The notes under the pieces were generated by a model, which worked only from the letters and a program-made list of their open reading frames with translations, searched no databases and had not been told where the DNA came from. Shown in pieces: positions 44,156-53,632 of a DNA stretch of 64,000 nt (position 1 is the first letter of the stretch; each line of letters starts with the position of its first letter). The stretch comes from Pseudovibrio sp. Tun.PSC04-5.I4 (GTDB taxonomy: Bacteria; Pseudomonadota; Alphaproteobacteria; Rhizobiales; Stappiaceae). The stretch is taken from assembly GCF_900104145.1 (NCBI RefSeq), contig NZ_FNLB01000006.1, positions 827,001 to 891,000 of the forward strand, given 5' to 3'. The translations under genes and the position numbers were made by a program.

Positions 44156-45559
44156 ATGAGTAGCGATATTATGACCAAAATCACTCCTGTGATTCTGTCG
44201 GGTGGGTTTGGATCTCGCCTCTGGCCTTTGTCTCGCAGAGAGCGACCCAAGCAATTTTTGCCTATTTTCTCCGGGCAAAGCCTTTTCCAAAAAACATGCG
44301 AACGGGTCAGCTCAGATCTGTTTCGCCCGCCTCTGATCATTTCCAATCAGGATCATCGCTTCCTGATCGGCGAGCAAATGGCAGAGCTTGGCATCGATCC
44401 GCAGGCCATCGTTCTGGAGCCGTGTGGACGCAATACCGCAGCTCCAGCTGCTCTTGCAGCTCTCATGGCATTGGAAAGTGATGGGAACGCTTTGGTTCTG
44501 CTGCTGCCTTCAGATCATTTGATTGCGGATGATGGCGAGTTTATGTGCGCAGTAGAGGCCGCCAGAACAGCAGCTGAAAGCGGCAAAATCGTCACTTTTG
44601 GAATTGAGCCAAGCGATCCCAACACCGGGTACGGTTACATTAAGCTCTGCGATGGAGCAGAGCCGGTTCGTAAAGTGGAGAGGTTTGTCGAAAAGCCGGA
44701 TTTAGCAACCGCTCAAACGTTTTTGGCAAACGGTAATTATCTCTGGAATGCCGGTATCTTTATGTATTCTGCCGCTACCATGCGCGATGCCTTCTTAAAA
44801 CACGCACCGGATATTTGGGAAAATGTGGAAGCTGCCCATAAAAACGCACGCAAAGATTTGGACTTTCTCCGTTTGGATGAAGACGCATTTTCCCAAGTGC
44901 GCAGCATCTCCTTTGATTATGCCATTATGGAAAAGGAAGAGGATGTCGCTTGCGTCCCAACTGATCCCGGCTGGAGTGATCTGGGCTCATGGCCTGCAAT
45001 TTGGGAGTCTATGGAAAAGAATGATGAGGGTAACTCCACTTTAGGAGAGGCCATCTTCGAACAGTCCAAAAATTGCCTCGTTTATTCTGAAGATGCACTC
45101 GTCAGCGTCGTTGGGTTGGAAGACGTGATGATCGTCAATACCAAGGATGCCCTTCTTGTTGCTGCAAAAGACAAAGCTCAGGATGTAAAGAAGATCGTTG
45201 AGCAACTGGATAAAGCCAACCGCCCTGAGACTGTACAACACCGGCGGGTATACCGGCCTTGGGGGTGGAGCGAGCGGATTTCAGAGGGTGAACGGTTCCG
45301 TGTTCAGTCAATGCTGATAAAGCCGGGCAAAGGCCTGACGTTACAACGCCACATCCACCGCGCAGAGCACTGGATAGTGGTCAGCGGAACGTTGGAAGTG
45401 ACCATTGATGGAAAAGACGAGCTGATCTCGGAAAACCAGTCTGTCTTTGTTCCTCTCGGCGCACGGCACAAGATACAAAATCCGGGTAAAATCCCGGTTC
45501 GTATGATCGAAGTTCAGTCCGGCGCATATATTGCCGAGGACGACGTCCTACGGGTGTAG
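44156..45559 (+). CDS. manC: Mannose-1-phosphate guanylyltransferase/mannose-6-phosphate isomerase
   Basis: Bifunctional type II PMI-GMP enzyme of 467 residues. It forms mannose-6-phosphate from fructose-6-phosphate and GDP-mannose from mannose-1-phosphate. The pyrophosphorylase motif is LSGGFGSRLWPLSRRERPKQFL (near residue 15) and FVEKPD lies near residue 178. The C-terminal cupin isomerase domain has LQRHIHRAEHWIVVSGTLEV (metal His residues). ATG at 44156 or 44171 may be used; neither has a good ribosome site. With manB 117 bases downstream it forms the GDP-mannose pathway and could supply the glycosyltransferase cluster at 12-18 kb. Confidence 0.93.
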   Translation: MSSDIMTKITPVILSGGFGSRLWPLSRRERPKQFLPIFSGQSLFQKTCERVSSDLFRPPLIISNQDHRFLIGEQMAELGIDPQAIVLEPCGRNTAAPAALAALMALESDGNALVLLLPSDHLIADDGEFMCAVEAARTAAESGKIVTFGIEPSDPNTGYGYIKLCDGAEPVRKVERFVEKPDLATAQTFLANGNYLWNAGIFMYSAATMRDAFLKHAPDIWENVEAAHKNARKDLDFLRLDEDAFSQVRSISFDYAIMEKEEDVACVPTDPGWSDLGSWPAIWESMEKNDEGNSTLGEAIFEQSKNCLVYSEDALVSVVGLEDVMIVNTKDALLVAAKDKAQDVKKIVEQLDKANRPETVQHRRVYRPWGWSERISEGERFRVQSMLIKPGKGLTLQRHIHRAEHWIVVSGTLEVTIDGKDELISENQSVFVPLGARHKIQNPGKIPVRMIEVQSGAYIAEDDVLRV

Positions 45560-45676
45560 AAACCACTTTAGTAAATCCGCTTTGATTGAGAGTTTTATCT
45601 GAATTGAAACGTGGTTTGATAAAAGCTTCATCTCTGCTGTGTATCAGCAGTGCATGAGGTTTATGCAGGAGAAGAT

Positions 45677-47188
45677 ATGTCAGTTAAACCGGTCTCTCAG
45701 CTCACACCAAATACGTTGGCTTATGAAACGACACCGCTGGTCAAACCCACCGGTTTTCGCGAGTATGATGCACGCTGGCTCTTTGAAGAAGAGATTAACC
45801 TCATGGGCATTCAAGCTCTGGGGGAAGGGCTTGGCACACTTATTCATGAATTGGGTGTCCGTCCTGAGATCGTCACCGGTCATGACTATCGCGGCTATTC
45901 CTCATCCATCAAGATGACGCTCATCACCGGCTTGATGTCTGCAGGCATTAAAGTGCATGATATCGGCCTCGCCATGTCTCCAATGGCTTACTACGCCCAG
46001 TTCGATCTGGACGTACCATGTGTGGCAATGGTGACAGCCTCTCACAATGACAACGGCTGGACAGGCGTGAAGATGGGTGCAAACCGCCCACTGACATTCG
46101 GTCCAGAAGAAATGGGCCGCCTGAAAGAAATCGTTCTGGGCGGAGCCAGCAATTTGCGTGGTGGCGGAGCCTACAAATACCATCCTGACTTGGCAGACCG
46201 ATACATAGCTGACCTGGCTGAGCGCGAAAAATTGAAACGCCCAATCAGAGCTGTTGTGGCATGTGGCAATGGTACGGCAGGCGCATTTGCGCCGCGTATT
46301 TTAGAAGCGATCGGCGTGGATGTTATTCCGCTGGATTGCGAGCTGGACCACACATTCCCGAATTACAATCCGAATCCAGAAGACATGAAGATGCTTCATG
46401 CCATTCGCGATAAAGTGCTGGAAACCGGCGCCGAAGTTGGCCTTGGCTTTGATGGCGATGGCGACCGCTGCGGTGTGGTTGATAATGAAGGGGAAGAGAT
46501 CTTCGCAGATAAAGTCGGCGTCATGCTGGCCCGCGATATCTCCGCACTCCACCCAGAAAGTCAGTTCGTTGTTGATGTGAAATCAACCGGCCTCTACCAC
46601 ACAGATCCTGTGTTGAAGGCGAACGGTGCAAAGACGGATTACTTCAAAACCGGACACTCTTACATCAAACGCCGCGTAGCCGAGCTTGGTGCTGTTGCTG
46701 GCTTTGAAAAGTCGGGACATTACTTCTTCAACCCACCAATCGGTCGTGGTTATGATGATGGTGTGGTTTCAGCAATTGCTATTCTGGATATGATGGATCG
46801 CAATGCGGATAAGACCATGGCGGACCTACGCCGGGATCTTCCTAAAACATGGGGGTCGCCAACAATGGCGGCCAAATGTGCAGATGAGATCAAATACGAT
46901 GTGGTTGATCGTGTTGTTGCCAGGTTCAAAGCGATGCATGCGGCAGGCGAAAAAGTCTCCGGCCACGACATCGCTGATCTGATCACCGTGAACGGCGTTC
47001 GTGTTGTTTGCGAAGATGGCACATGGGGCCTTGTCCGCGCATCCTCCAACAAACCGGAACTGGTAGTTGTGGTGGAAAGCCCAATCTCAGAGGCTCGCCT
47101 TCACGAGATGTTCAAGGCAATGGATGCAGTGCTCCATGAGAACTCAGAGGTTGGCGACTACAACCAAATGCTACCTGAACTCGCCTGA
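45677..47188 (+). CDS. manB: Phosphomannomutase/phosphoglucomutase
   Basis: 503-residue alpha-D-phosphohexomutase that interconverts mannose-6-phosphate and mannose-1-phosphate. The phosphoserine loop is VTASHNDNGWTG (near residue 116), the magnesium site GFDGDGDRCGVVD (near residue 257), and the sugar-specificity loop GFEKSGHYFF (near residue 345). ATG at 45677 is five bases after AGGAGA; the earlier ATG at 45650 has no such site. A strong terminator follows. It probably works with manC. Confidence 0.92.
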   Translation: MSVKPVSQLTPNTLAYETTPLVKPTGFREYDARWLFEEEINLMGIQALGEGLGTLIHELGVRPEIVTGHDYRGYSSSIKMTLITGLMSAGIKVHDIGLAMSPMAYYAQFDLDVPCVAMVTASHNDNGWTGVKMGANRPLTFGPEEMGRLKEIVLGGASNLRGGGAYKYHPDLADRYIADLAEREKLKRPIRAVVACGNGTAGAFAPRILEAIGVDVIPLDCELDHTFPNYNPNPEDMKMLHAIRDKVLETGAEVGLGFDGDGDRCGVVDNEGEEIFADKVGVMLARDISALHPESQFVVDVKSTGLYHTDPVLKANGAKTDYFKTGHSYIKRRVAELGAVAGFEKSGHYFFNPPIGRGYDDGVVSAIAILDMMDRNADKTMADLRRDLPKTWGSPTMAAKCADEIKYDVVDRVVARFKAMHAAGEKVSGHDIADLITVNGVRVVCEDGTWGLVRASSNKPELVVVVESPISEARLHEMFKAMDAVLHENSEVGDYNQMLPELA

Positions 47189-47210
47189 TCACCATCACGA
47201 GATTTAGCTC

Positions 47211-47241
47211 AAAAGCGTCGGCCGTGTGCTGGCGCTTTTTT
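47211..47241 (+). terminator. Terminator after manB
   Basis: AAAAGCG (47211-47217) pairs with CGCTTTT (47233-47239), extended by an inner CGGC/GCTG pairing, and is followed by further T residues. Confidence 0.85.
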
Positions 47242-47397
47242 ATATGCACCTGCAGGTATTTCTGGGCGGGAAAAATTTGGGGACGGGGCAAAATTTGAGG
47301 GAGAGGGCGAAACGTGGATCGCCGTTTAACAGCTATAAAATTCACACCTGCTGATCCGGTTGACGCCAAATTGACACGGGTGAAGGACCAGATCCTC

Positions 47398-48123
47398 TTA
47401 GTTGCCTGCAAAGTAGATCAGATCGACAAAATATCGACGCATGGGAGCTCCATGTGGAGCAGGTAAGGCTAGGATCTCATCAAAAAGGCGGACCTCGCTG
47501 TCACAGAGCTGCTCATCTGTTGGGTCTGCTGCGAAAACACGGCTAAGGGACTCCATGGAACAAACCTTCATCAGGGTCTCAAACCCGTCATTTGCAGGGA
47601 GGTAGAGGTCTGCATTGAAGGATGATTTCGGATTGCTGTCACTCGTTGTGACCTTCTTCTCGATTGTTTGACCTGTGAAAGCGACCCGTACACCGTCTTT
47701 AGCTGCTCGAATTCTAGCAGCAGCCAGCATCTCCAACAGAGCCTGCTCCTCCGCATTACTTTCGGCTTCAACCTGCTTGAGCTTGTCAGGCAGCAGGTGA
47801 GTTGCCCCAGAATATTCCTGAGCACAAACGAGCGGGTCAGTTGCAACCATCAGCTTGCGGGTCAGAGTGCGTTTCGCCTTCAAAACCTCAATGATGTCCT
47901 TATCTGCGGAATATTTCAGCAATGGGCGATAGGTGTGTAATCCACGATAATCCAGTTCTGTTGAAAGGCGGAGGTCATCTGCGCTGGGCAGTGTTTCATG
48001 AACACGCTCTGCCGCAAAACTTGTAATCGATAAATAACTGGCGAAATCTGAATTGGTCAGCGCTGAAGCACCACCCAGAACCATCAACGGAACGCAAACG
48101 TATTTAACAAACTTACCAATCAT
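47398..48123 (-). CDS. Hypothetical exported protein
   Basis: 241 residues with no family I recognise. The N-terminus MIGKFVKYVCVPLMVLGGASALTNS looks like a signal peptide or a single TM anchor, so the protein is probably periplasmic or membrane-bound. The body is hydrophilic with a possible helical segment at KLKQVEAESNAEEQALLEMLAAARIRAA (about 115-142). Three Cys lie in the mature part (VCAQEY, KVCSME, QLCDSE). It stands alone, convergent with manB; its upstream gap contains a motif, TGATATGCG, that recurs in the LysR/mmsA intergenic region. Confidence 0.65.
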   Translation of the reverse strand: MIGKFVKYVCVPLMVLGGASALTNSDFASYLSITSFAAERVHETLPSADDLRLSTELDYRGLHTYRPLLKYSADKDIIEVLKAKRTLTRKLMVATDPLVCAQEYSGATHLLPDKLKQVEAESNAEEQALLEMLAAARIRAAKDGVRVAFTGQTIEKKVTTSDSNPKSSFNADLYLPANDGFETLMKVCSMESLSRVFAADPTDEQLCDSEVRLFDEILALPAPHGAPMRRYFVDLIYFAGN

Positions 48124-48232
48124 TTTGAGGTGCCCATTTGAAACAGGAAGTTAAGGAGAGATCCTCCAAATTATAGCTTATCAAACATAATTATTATAAT
48201 GATATGCGGAAATATAACTGTTTTGCAGTAGC

Positions 48233-49123
48233 TTAGTTGTGGTTTCTAAATAACTCTTTTTCTTGCTTCACCAGATCACTGATGAAGTCAGAAACCGTTT
48301 TAATGCGCCGTAAATGCCGGGCGCTCTCATGGGTGACAAGATAGTAGCTTCGGGAAATACGCCGATGCGGTAGCACTGGAACAAAGTCATCACTCCCGTC
48401 CGCAATAAACCCGTGAAGGATCCCGATCCCACTTCCCGCACGCACAGCCTCAGTTTGTCCAAGCGCACTTGCGCACTCAAGACGGGATTGCCAATCCTTT
48501 GCAAACTCTGCGGAATAGTTGAGGGAAGGGGCGAAAATCAGATCATCGACATACCCAATCAGTCGGTGCTGTTTCAGCGCCTCTTCTGTCTCAGGTAGCC
48601 CATAACGCTCCACATAAGCGTGGGAGGCATAAAGACCGAGGGAGTAATCCGTCAGCTTTCGGCTCACCAATCGGCCATGTTCAGGTTGTCCTACAGTGAC
48701 TGCCAGATCAGCCTCGCGCTTGGAGAGCGAAAACGCGCGGTGCAATGGCACCAGTTGCAAGGTCAGATCAGGATAACGCTCGTTCAACCTCCCTAGGCGG
48801 GGAGCGAGGAACGCAACCCCGAAGCCATCAGGAGCACCAATCCGTACTGCACCAGAAAGTTCAACATCTGTTCCACCAATCTCCGCACGCGCCGAAAGCA
48901 TCTCGGTTTCCATGGACTCGGCAAATTCAAAGAAACGCTCGCCTTCACTGGTCAAAACACAGCCCGTTGTTCGGCGGTCAATCAACTTGGCTTGCAGGGC
49001 AGATTCCAGCGAGGAGATACGGCGGGCAACAGTGGCATGGTTCAAACCAAGGCGCTGGGCTGCTCCCAAAATCTGGCCAGAACGGGCAACCGCCAAAAAT
49101 ACTCTTGCATCATCCCAGTTCAT
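48233..49123 (-). CDS. LysR-family transcriptional regulator
   Basis: 296-residue activator/repressor. The N-terminal winged helix reads MNWDDARVFLAVARSGQILGAAQRLGLNHATVARRISSLE, and the C-terminal effector-binding domain follows (from about residue 90). ATG at 49123 has GGGGAG upstream; the longer start at 49180 has none. It diverges from mmsA across 193 bases holding an 8-base inverted repeat with arms 29 bases apart, so it is a good candidate to control mmsA and itself. Confidence 0.9.
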   Translation of the reverse strand: MNWDDARVFLAVARSGQILGAAQRLGLNHATVARRISSLESALQAKLIDRRTTGCVLTSEGERFFEFAESMETEMLSARAEIGGTDVELSGAVRIGAPDGFGVAFLAPRLGRLNERYPDLTLQLVPLHRAFSLSKREADLAVTVGQPEHGRLVSRKLTDYSLGLYASHAYVERYGLPETEEALKQHRLIGYVDDLIFAPSLNYSAEFAKDWQSRLECASALGQTEAVRAGSGIGILHGFIADGSDDFVPVLPHRRISRSYYLVTHESARHLRRIKTVSDFISDLVKQEKELFRNHN

Positions 49124-49171
49124 GGTTTTTGATCTCCCCATTCTTGACGTAGCGCAGAATTGGTTATTCAA

Positions 49172-49216
49172 TTTTCGCACAACGGTTTCGATTATTATCT
49201 CATTGATATGCGAAAA
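49172..49216. promoter_or_regulatory. Candidate LysR operator in the regulator/mmsA gap
   Basis: The arms TTTTCGCA (49172-49179) and TGCGAAAA (49209-49216) form a perfect inverted repeat spanning the centre of the divergent promoter region. Arms of this spacing fit two sites for a LysR dimer of dimers. Binding is unproven. Confidence 0.5.
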
Positions 49217-49316
49217 ATATAGTTCATGCTAGGGCCATAGAGAAATTTGCTCATAGGTCGATTATGCATCGTCATACGAGCCGGAAAATCAAAATCGCTT
49301 AAGGGAGAACACCATC

Positions 49317-50816
49317 GTGGAAGAGATTGGTCATTTTATCAACGGCAAGCGCGTAGCAGGCAAGTCCGGCCGCTTTGGTGAAGTCTTCAACCCTGCAACG
49401 GGCGAAGTTCAGGCGAAAGTTGCGCTGGCAACTGCTGATGAACTGCGTGAAGCAGTAGAAATCGCAGAAAAAGCACAGCATGCATGGGGCGCAACCAACC
49501 CACAGCGCCGTGCCCGCGTTATGATGAAGTTCGTAGGCCTCCTGAACCGCGACATGGACAAGCTGGCAGAAACACTCTCCCGCGAACATGGTAAAACCAT
49601 TCCCGATGCAAAAGGCGACGTCATCCGTGGTCTGGAAGTTGCTGAATTCTGCATCGGCGCACCGCACCTGATGAAGGGCGAGTACACCGAAGGCGCTGGA
49701 CCAGGCATCGACATGTATTCCATGCGTCAGCCGCTTGGCGTTGTTGCTGGTATCACACCATTCAACTTCCCAGCGATGATCCCGATGTGGAAATTCTGTG
49801 TGGCTCTGGCTGCTGGTAACGCCTTCATCCTCAAACCATCCGAGCGCAACCCATCTGTACCGATCATGCTTGCTGAACTGATGCTTGAAGCTGGTCTGCC
49901 TGCAGGTGTTCTGAACGTTGTAAACGGCGACAAAGAATCTGTAGACGCTATCCTTGATGATCCAATCATCCAGGCTATTGGCTTTGTTGGCTCTACTGCA
50001 ATTGCTGAATACGTTTACACCCGTGGTTGTGCCAACGGTAAGCGCGTACAGTGCTTCGGCGGCGCGAAAAACCACATGATCATCATGCCGGATGCGGATC
50101 TCGATCTGGCAGCAGACGCTCTGATCGGTGCTGGTTACGGCGCTGCTGGCGAACGTTGTATGGCGATCTCCGTAGCTGTTCCAGTTGGCGATGAAACTGC
50201 CGATCGTTTGATCGAAAAGCTTGCTCCACGCGTTGAAGGTCTGAAAGTTGGCCCTTACACAGCTGGTAACGATGTAGACTTCGGTCCAGTCATCACCGCA
50301 CAGGCACTGCAGCGCATCAAAGGCCTTGTTGCCTCTGGTGTAGAGCAGGGCGCAAAACTTGTTGTTGATGGTCGTGATTTCAATCTGCAGGGGTATGAAA
50401 ACGGCAACTTCATGGGCGGCTGTTTGTTCGATAACGTGACCAGAGACATGGACATCTACAAAGAAGAAATTTTTGGTCCTGTTCTTTCCGTGGTTCGTGC
50501 AAAAACCTATGAAGAAGCAATCGACCTGCCAATGAGCCACGAATACGGCAATGGTACCGCGATTTACACACGTGACGGTGATACTGCACGTGACTTCGCA
50601 AGCCGCATCAACATCGGCATGATTGGCGTGAATGTGCCGATCCCTGTGCCGCTTGCCTACCACTCTTTCGGTGGCTGGAAGCGGTCCGCATTTGGTGATC
50701 TGAACCAGCACGGCACAGACGGTTTCAAATTCTACACCCGTACCAAAACGGTTACAGCTCGCTGGCCTTCAGGTGTTAAAGAAGGTGCAGAATTCTCCAT
50801 CCCAACCATGGACTAA
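49317..50816 (+). CDS. mmsA: Methylmalonate-semialdehyde dehydrogenase (CoA-acylating)
   Basis: Oxidises methylmalonate or malonate semialdehyde to propionyl- or acetyl-CoA in valine, inositol and beta-alanine breakdown; 499 residues as expected. Family features are ITPFNFPAMIPMWKFCVALAAGN near residue 140, the catalytic Cys in GAAGERCMAISVAV (about residue 280), and the C-terminal signature FGGWKRSAFGDLNQHGTDGFKFYT. GTG at 49317 follows AGGGAGAAC. A strong terminator follows the gene. Codon choice is strongly biased toward common synonyms, suggesting high expression. Confidence 0.94.
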   Translation: MEEIGHFINGKRVAGKSGRFGEVFNPATGEVQAKVALATADELREAVEIAEKAQHAWGATNPQRRARVMMKFVGLLNRDMDKLAETLSREHGKTIPDAKGDVIRGLEVAEFCIGAPHLMKGEYTEGAGPGIDMYSMRQPLGVVAGITPFNFPAMIPMWKFCVALAAGNAFILKPSERNPSVPIMLAELMLEAGLPAGVLNVVNGDKESVDAILDDPIIQAIGFVGSTAIAEYVYTRGCANGKRVQCFGGAKNHMIIMPDADLDLAADALIGAGYGAAGERCMAISVAVPVGDETADRLIEKLAPRVEGLKVGPYTAGNDVDFGPVITAQALQRIKGLVASGVEQGAKLVVDGRDFNLQGYENGNFMGGCLFDNVTRDMDIYKEEIFGPVLSVVRAKTYEEAIDLPMSHEYGNGTAIYTRDGDTARDFASRINIGMIGVNVPIPVPLAYHSFGGWKRSAFGDLNQHGTDGFKFYTRTKTVTARWPSGVKEGAEFSIPTMD

Positions 50817-50838
50817 GGGACTGAGATCTAGTTTTTTG

Positions 50839-50868
50839 AAAAAGGCGCTCTTCGGGGCGCCTTTTTTT
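50839..50868 (+). terminator. mmsA: Terminator after mmsA
   Basis: AAAAAGGCGC (50839-50848) pairs perfectly with GCGCCTTTTT (50857-50866) around eight bases, followed by TT. The A-rich start lets it also serve the convergent small exported-protein gene. Confidence 0.92.
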
Positions 50869-50873
50869 GTTTC

Positions 50874-51377
50874 TTACAAGCGGCTACCAATCGGGTAGGC
50901 ACAAGGGACAGCACCAACTGCACGGCAGGGTTGAAAATAACCGATTTCGCTGCTTGTTCCATCCTCCCACATCAGTTGAATGGCAAGTGCTTGCACCGTT
51001 CCACCTGGAAATTCGATCACATAAGGCTTGTGAATGCCTTGAGCTTCCAAGCGAAATGGATATTCAGGATCACATGCAGGAACTGGCATAGTTTTATCAA
51101 GATCCTTGGAATCAATGGAATACTTGATCTCTTTGAGCCTGCAACGCAGTGACATAATCGGAGAAAAATCGATAATTTGTCTGCCATCCAGCGCTTGAAA
51201 CGTGATCCAGCCTTCGGGCTCAAGATCACTCGCCATGGTTTTGAACATTTCAAGCGGGGGAATCATGTCATCACGTTTCCCCGTAAATCCCTCTTTCTCA
51301 GAGGCAGATGCGGAAAAAACAACGGCAAGGCTACTTACGGCAATCAAGCCCGAGAAGATAAGGGAGCGTAACATCAA
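50874..51377 (-). CDS. Hypothetical secreted protein
   Basis: 167 residues with a clear signal peptide (MMLRSLIFSGLIAVSSLAVVFSASASE, cleavage after A-S-A). The mature protein has four Cys (RCRL, PACDPE, QPCRAV, VPCAYP) that could form disulfides, and no family I recognise. GGAGAG precedes the ATG at 51377. It is monocistronic and shares the mmsA terminator region. Periplasmic location is the only supported inference. Confidence 0.72.
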   Translation of the reverse strand: MMLRSLIFSGLIAVSSLAVVFSASASEKEGFTGKRDDMIPPLEMFKTMASDLEPEGWITFQALDGRQIIDFSPIMSLRCRLKEIKYSIDSKDLDKTMPVPACDPEYPFRLEAQGIHKPYVIEFPGGTVQALAIQLMWEDGTSSEIGYFQPCRAVGAVPCAYPIGSRL

Positions 51378-51826
51378 GGGTTCTCTCCTTTTTTATCGTT
51401 CTGCAGCAATATCAATCGGTTAGATTGAGTGGCGCTGGGTTATTCAAGAGAACAAGATGAACCTAGCGGCAAGCGGTTAAGATTCCCGAAAATCTGGGAT
51501 ACACTGAAGTAAATTGACTTTTGTCGTGGCATATCTTCGGTAAAACCCCTTAATACAACGGTAAGGCAAGGGGCCCGTGAGGGCAGAATGATCACCGGAA
51601 CCAAGTACCTGTGCGCTTATGTCCCATACAATTGAGTGGTCTTCGCCTCTGAGTTTCTTGCGAATTACTAAAAGAATACAGTAATTCTAACTAGTATGTT
51701 GCACGAGTGGATCGGACGGTTCGGGACCTCTGCACCCGCAAGTGCCAGTAGCTGAAGAGGTTCTTCGGAAATTGGCAACTGATTATAGGCAGAATGCCCC
51801 GGCGAAGAGGGAACCGGTTTAACGGA
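51378..51826. other. Intergenic region upstream of cydD (449 bases)
   Basis: No gene is supported here. It holds the promoters of the small exported-protein gene and of cydD. Two possible RNA structures are visible: CCCCTT (51546-51551) with AAGGGG (51568-51573), enclosing an alternative CCTTA/TAAGG pair, and ACCTCT (51726-51731) with AGAGGT (51756-51761) followed by TCTT. No FNR-type TTGAT-N4-ATCAA site was found, although cydDC genes are often oxygen-regulated. Confidence 0.6.
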
Positions 51827-53632
51827 ATGACTGAAAATCTAGCAGACGTCACAGAGTTATCTGATGCAGATGTTGCGGAGGCAAGTACCTCCGGCAAGAA
51901 ACGTGGCCGCAAAAAGTCAGCGGGTCAGGTGTGGTTGCAAGAAGCTGTTCGCCCGGAAATGAAACTGGTGAAACGCGGTGCCATGTTGCAAGGGGCCTCG
52001 GAGATCATGTGGGTCCCACAGGCGGCTTTGCTTGCATTGGCTATCGCAGGGCTGATTGATCCCCATGGTCCGGGTCTTGATCCGTTTTACGCAACTCTCT
52101 CTATTTTGATAATTGCCGTGATCCGCCATGTTCTGCGGGTCAAAGGTGGTGAGATTGCTGTTCGCGCAGCCTCCAAGGCGCGCCACAGGCTGGAAACCAG
52201 CTTGTTGAGCAACCTGACAGATCTCTCCCCATCCCACGAACTCCCCGCAAGTGGTAAGATCGCCTCCATCGCAGTGGAACATATTCAGGCCATTGGCCCG
52301 TACCTTGGCCGCTTCCTTCCAATTCAGGCGCGCCTTTCTCTCGTGCCTCTCGTTTTACTCACATCAGTTGCTTATGTCAGCTGGTTTGCGGCGCTTTGCC
52401 TGCTGTTGTTCGGCCCGCTGGTTCCGGTTTTCATGGCGATTGTCGGTATTCGCGCCAAGAAAGCCAGCGAGCGCCAACTTGGTGTGTTAGCTGATATGAG
52501 CGGTGTTCTGCTGGACCGTCTCAGAGGTTTGGAAACTCTGCGCCTGTTCGGGGCGGTGAAACGCTCGGAAGACGATATCCGCAAGCTCGGAGGAGAGTTC
52601 CGTCTCTCCACCATGCGTGTGCTGCGCATCGCGTTCCTTTCCAGCACTGCGTTGGAACTGTTCAGCGCCGCTGCCATTGCAATCACTGCGATCTATGTGG
52701 GCTTCTCGCTGCTGGGCGATTGGAGCTTTGGGGCTTACGGCTCTCCGCTCACGCTGGCCGGCGGCCTGTTTATGCTGATGATCGTACCGGAATACTTTGC
52801 GCCTTTGCGTGCGTACGCTGCCGCTTATCATGACCGTGCTGCTGGCATGGCTGCTGCTGATCATATCGTTGAACTGCAAAAACAACTGGAAAACGACAAC
52901 AAACACGAGATCATTGGCACTGGTCTTGATGTGGTGCCGCTGCCTGTCTCTGGCGCGCTCATGATCAAAAATCTACATGTCACTCGTGGTCGCCGCACCA
53001 TCCTCTCTGATGTCTCTTTGAGCATCAGTGAGCCGGAGCTTGTTGTTGTCAAAGGCCCAAGTGGGACAGGTAAATCCACTCTGATGGATTGCATTCTTGG
53101 CTTCCTGCCAGCAGAGCAGGGGCAAATCTCCTATGGCGGGCTACCGCTGTCCTCCTACGGCCTGACCAACTGGCAACAATCCATTTCCGTGCTCTCTCAA
53201 AATCCTGAACTGTTCCACGGCACGCTGCGCGCAAACCTGCGCCGTGCAGACAAAAACGCGGATGATGCTCAGCTGATAGACGCGCTGAAACTGGCAGCTG
53301 TTGATGAGCTACTCGTCAAAATTCCCAATGGTCTCTCCGGGCAAATCGGTGAAGATGGCAAAGGCCTGTCGCTTGGCGAACGTCGTCGTTTCGCGCTGGC
53401 AAGAGCTGCTCTGCGTACAGATGCAAGACTGATCATCGCTGACGAACCAACAGCCGATCTGGATGGCGTGACCGCACAAAAGGTTGTCGCAGCTCTCAAA
53501 AAACTGGCCCACAACAAGCCGGTTCTGGTCGCAACCCATGACCCACGCGTGGTCAGCTCCGCCGATCGCGTGCTGACGCTGAAAGACGGTGTTCTGATCG
53601 AACTGAACGAATGCGAAGGAGAACAGCAATGA
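51827..53632 (+). CDS. cydD: Thiol reductant ABC exporter subunit CydD
   Basis: Half-transporter of the CydDC complex, which exports glutathione/cysteine (or heme-related reductant) needed to assemble periplasmic cytochromes, notably cytochrome bd. 601 residues: an N-terminal TM domain (about 55-330) and an NBD with GPSGTGKST, signature LSLGERRRFALARA and Walker B LIIADEPTADLD. The start is uncertain: ATG at 51827 gives a natural N-terminus (MTENLADVTEL); ATG at 51794 adds MPRRRGNRFNG. It is translationally coupled to cydC (ATGA). No cydA or cydB is adjacent. Confidence 0.9.
   Translation: MTENLADVTELSDADVAEASTSGKKRGRKKSAGQVWLQEAVRPEMKLVKRGAMLQGASEIMWVPQAALLALAIAGLIDPHGPGLDPFYATLSILIIAVIRHVLRVKGGEIAVRAASKARHRLETSLLSNLTDLSPSHELPASGKIASIAVEHIQAIGPYLGRFLPIQARLSLVPLVLLTSVAYVSWFAALCLLLFGPLVPVFMAIVGIRAKKASERQLGVLADMSGVLLDRLRGLETLRLFGAVKRSEDDIRKLGGEFRLSTMRVLRIAFLSSTALELFSAAAIAITAIYVGFSLLGDWSFGAYGSPLTLAGGLFMLMIVPEYFAPLRAYAAAYHDRAAGMAAADHIVELQKQLENDNKHEIIGTGLDVVPLPVSGALMIKNLHVTRGRRTILSDVSLSISEPELVVVKGPSGTGKSTLMDCILGFLPAEQGQISYGGLPLSSYGLTNWQQSISVLSQNPELFHGTLRANLRRADKNADDAQLIDALKLAAVDELLVKIPNGLSGQIGEDGKGLSLGERRRFALARAALRTDARLIIADEPTADLDGVTAQKVVAALKKLAHNKPVLVATHDPRVVSSADRVLTLKDGVLIELNECEGEQQ

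Noticed and set aside
49299..50711. A 470-codon open frame on the minus strand opposite mmsA
   Set aside because: It is the antisense shadow of a highly codon-biased gene. Its translation is Cys/His/Phe-rich with no family pattern, while mmsA on the plus strand is certain.
51585..51790. Possible small structured RNA before cydD
   Set aside because: Only short stems are visible and there is no recognised RNA family, promoter or T-run terminator; described only as an intergenic region.
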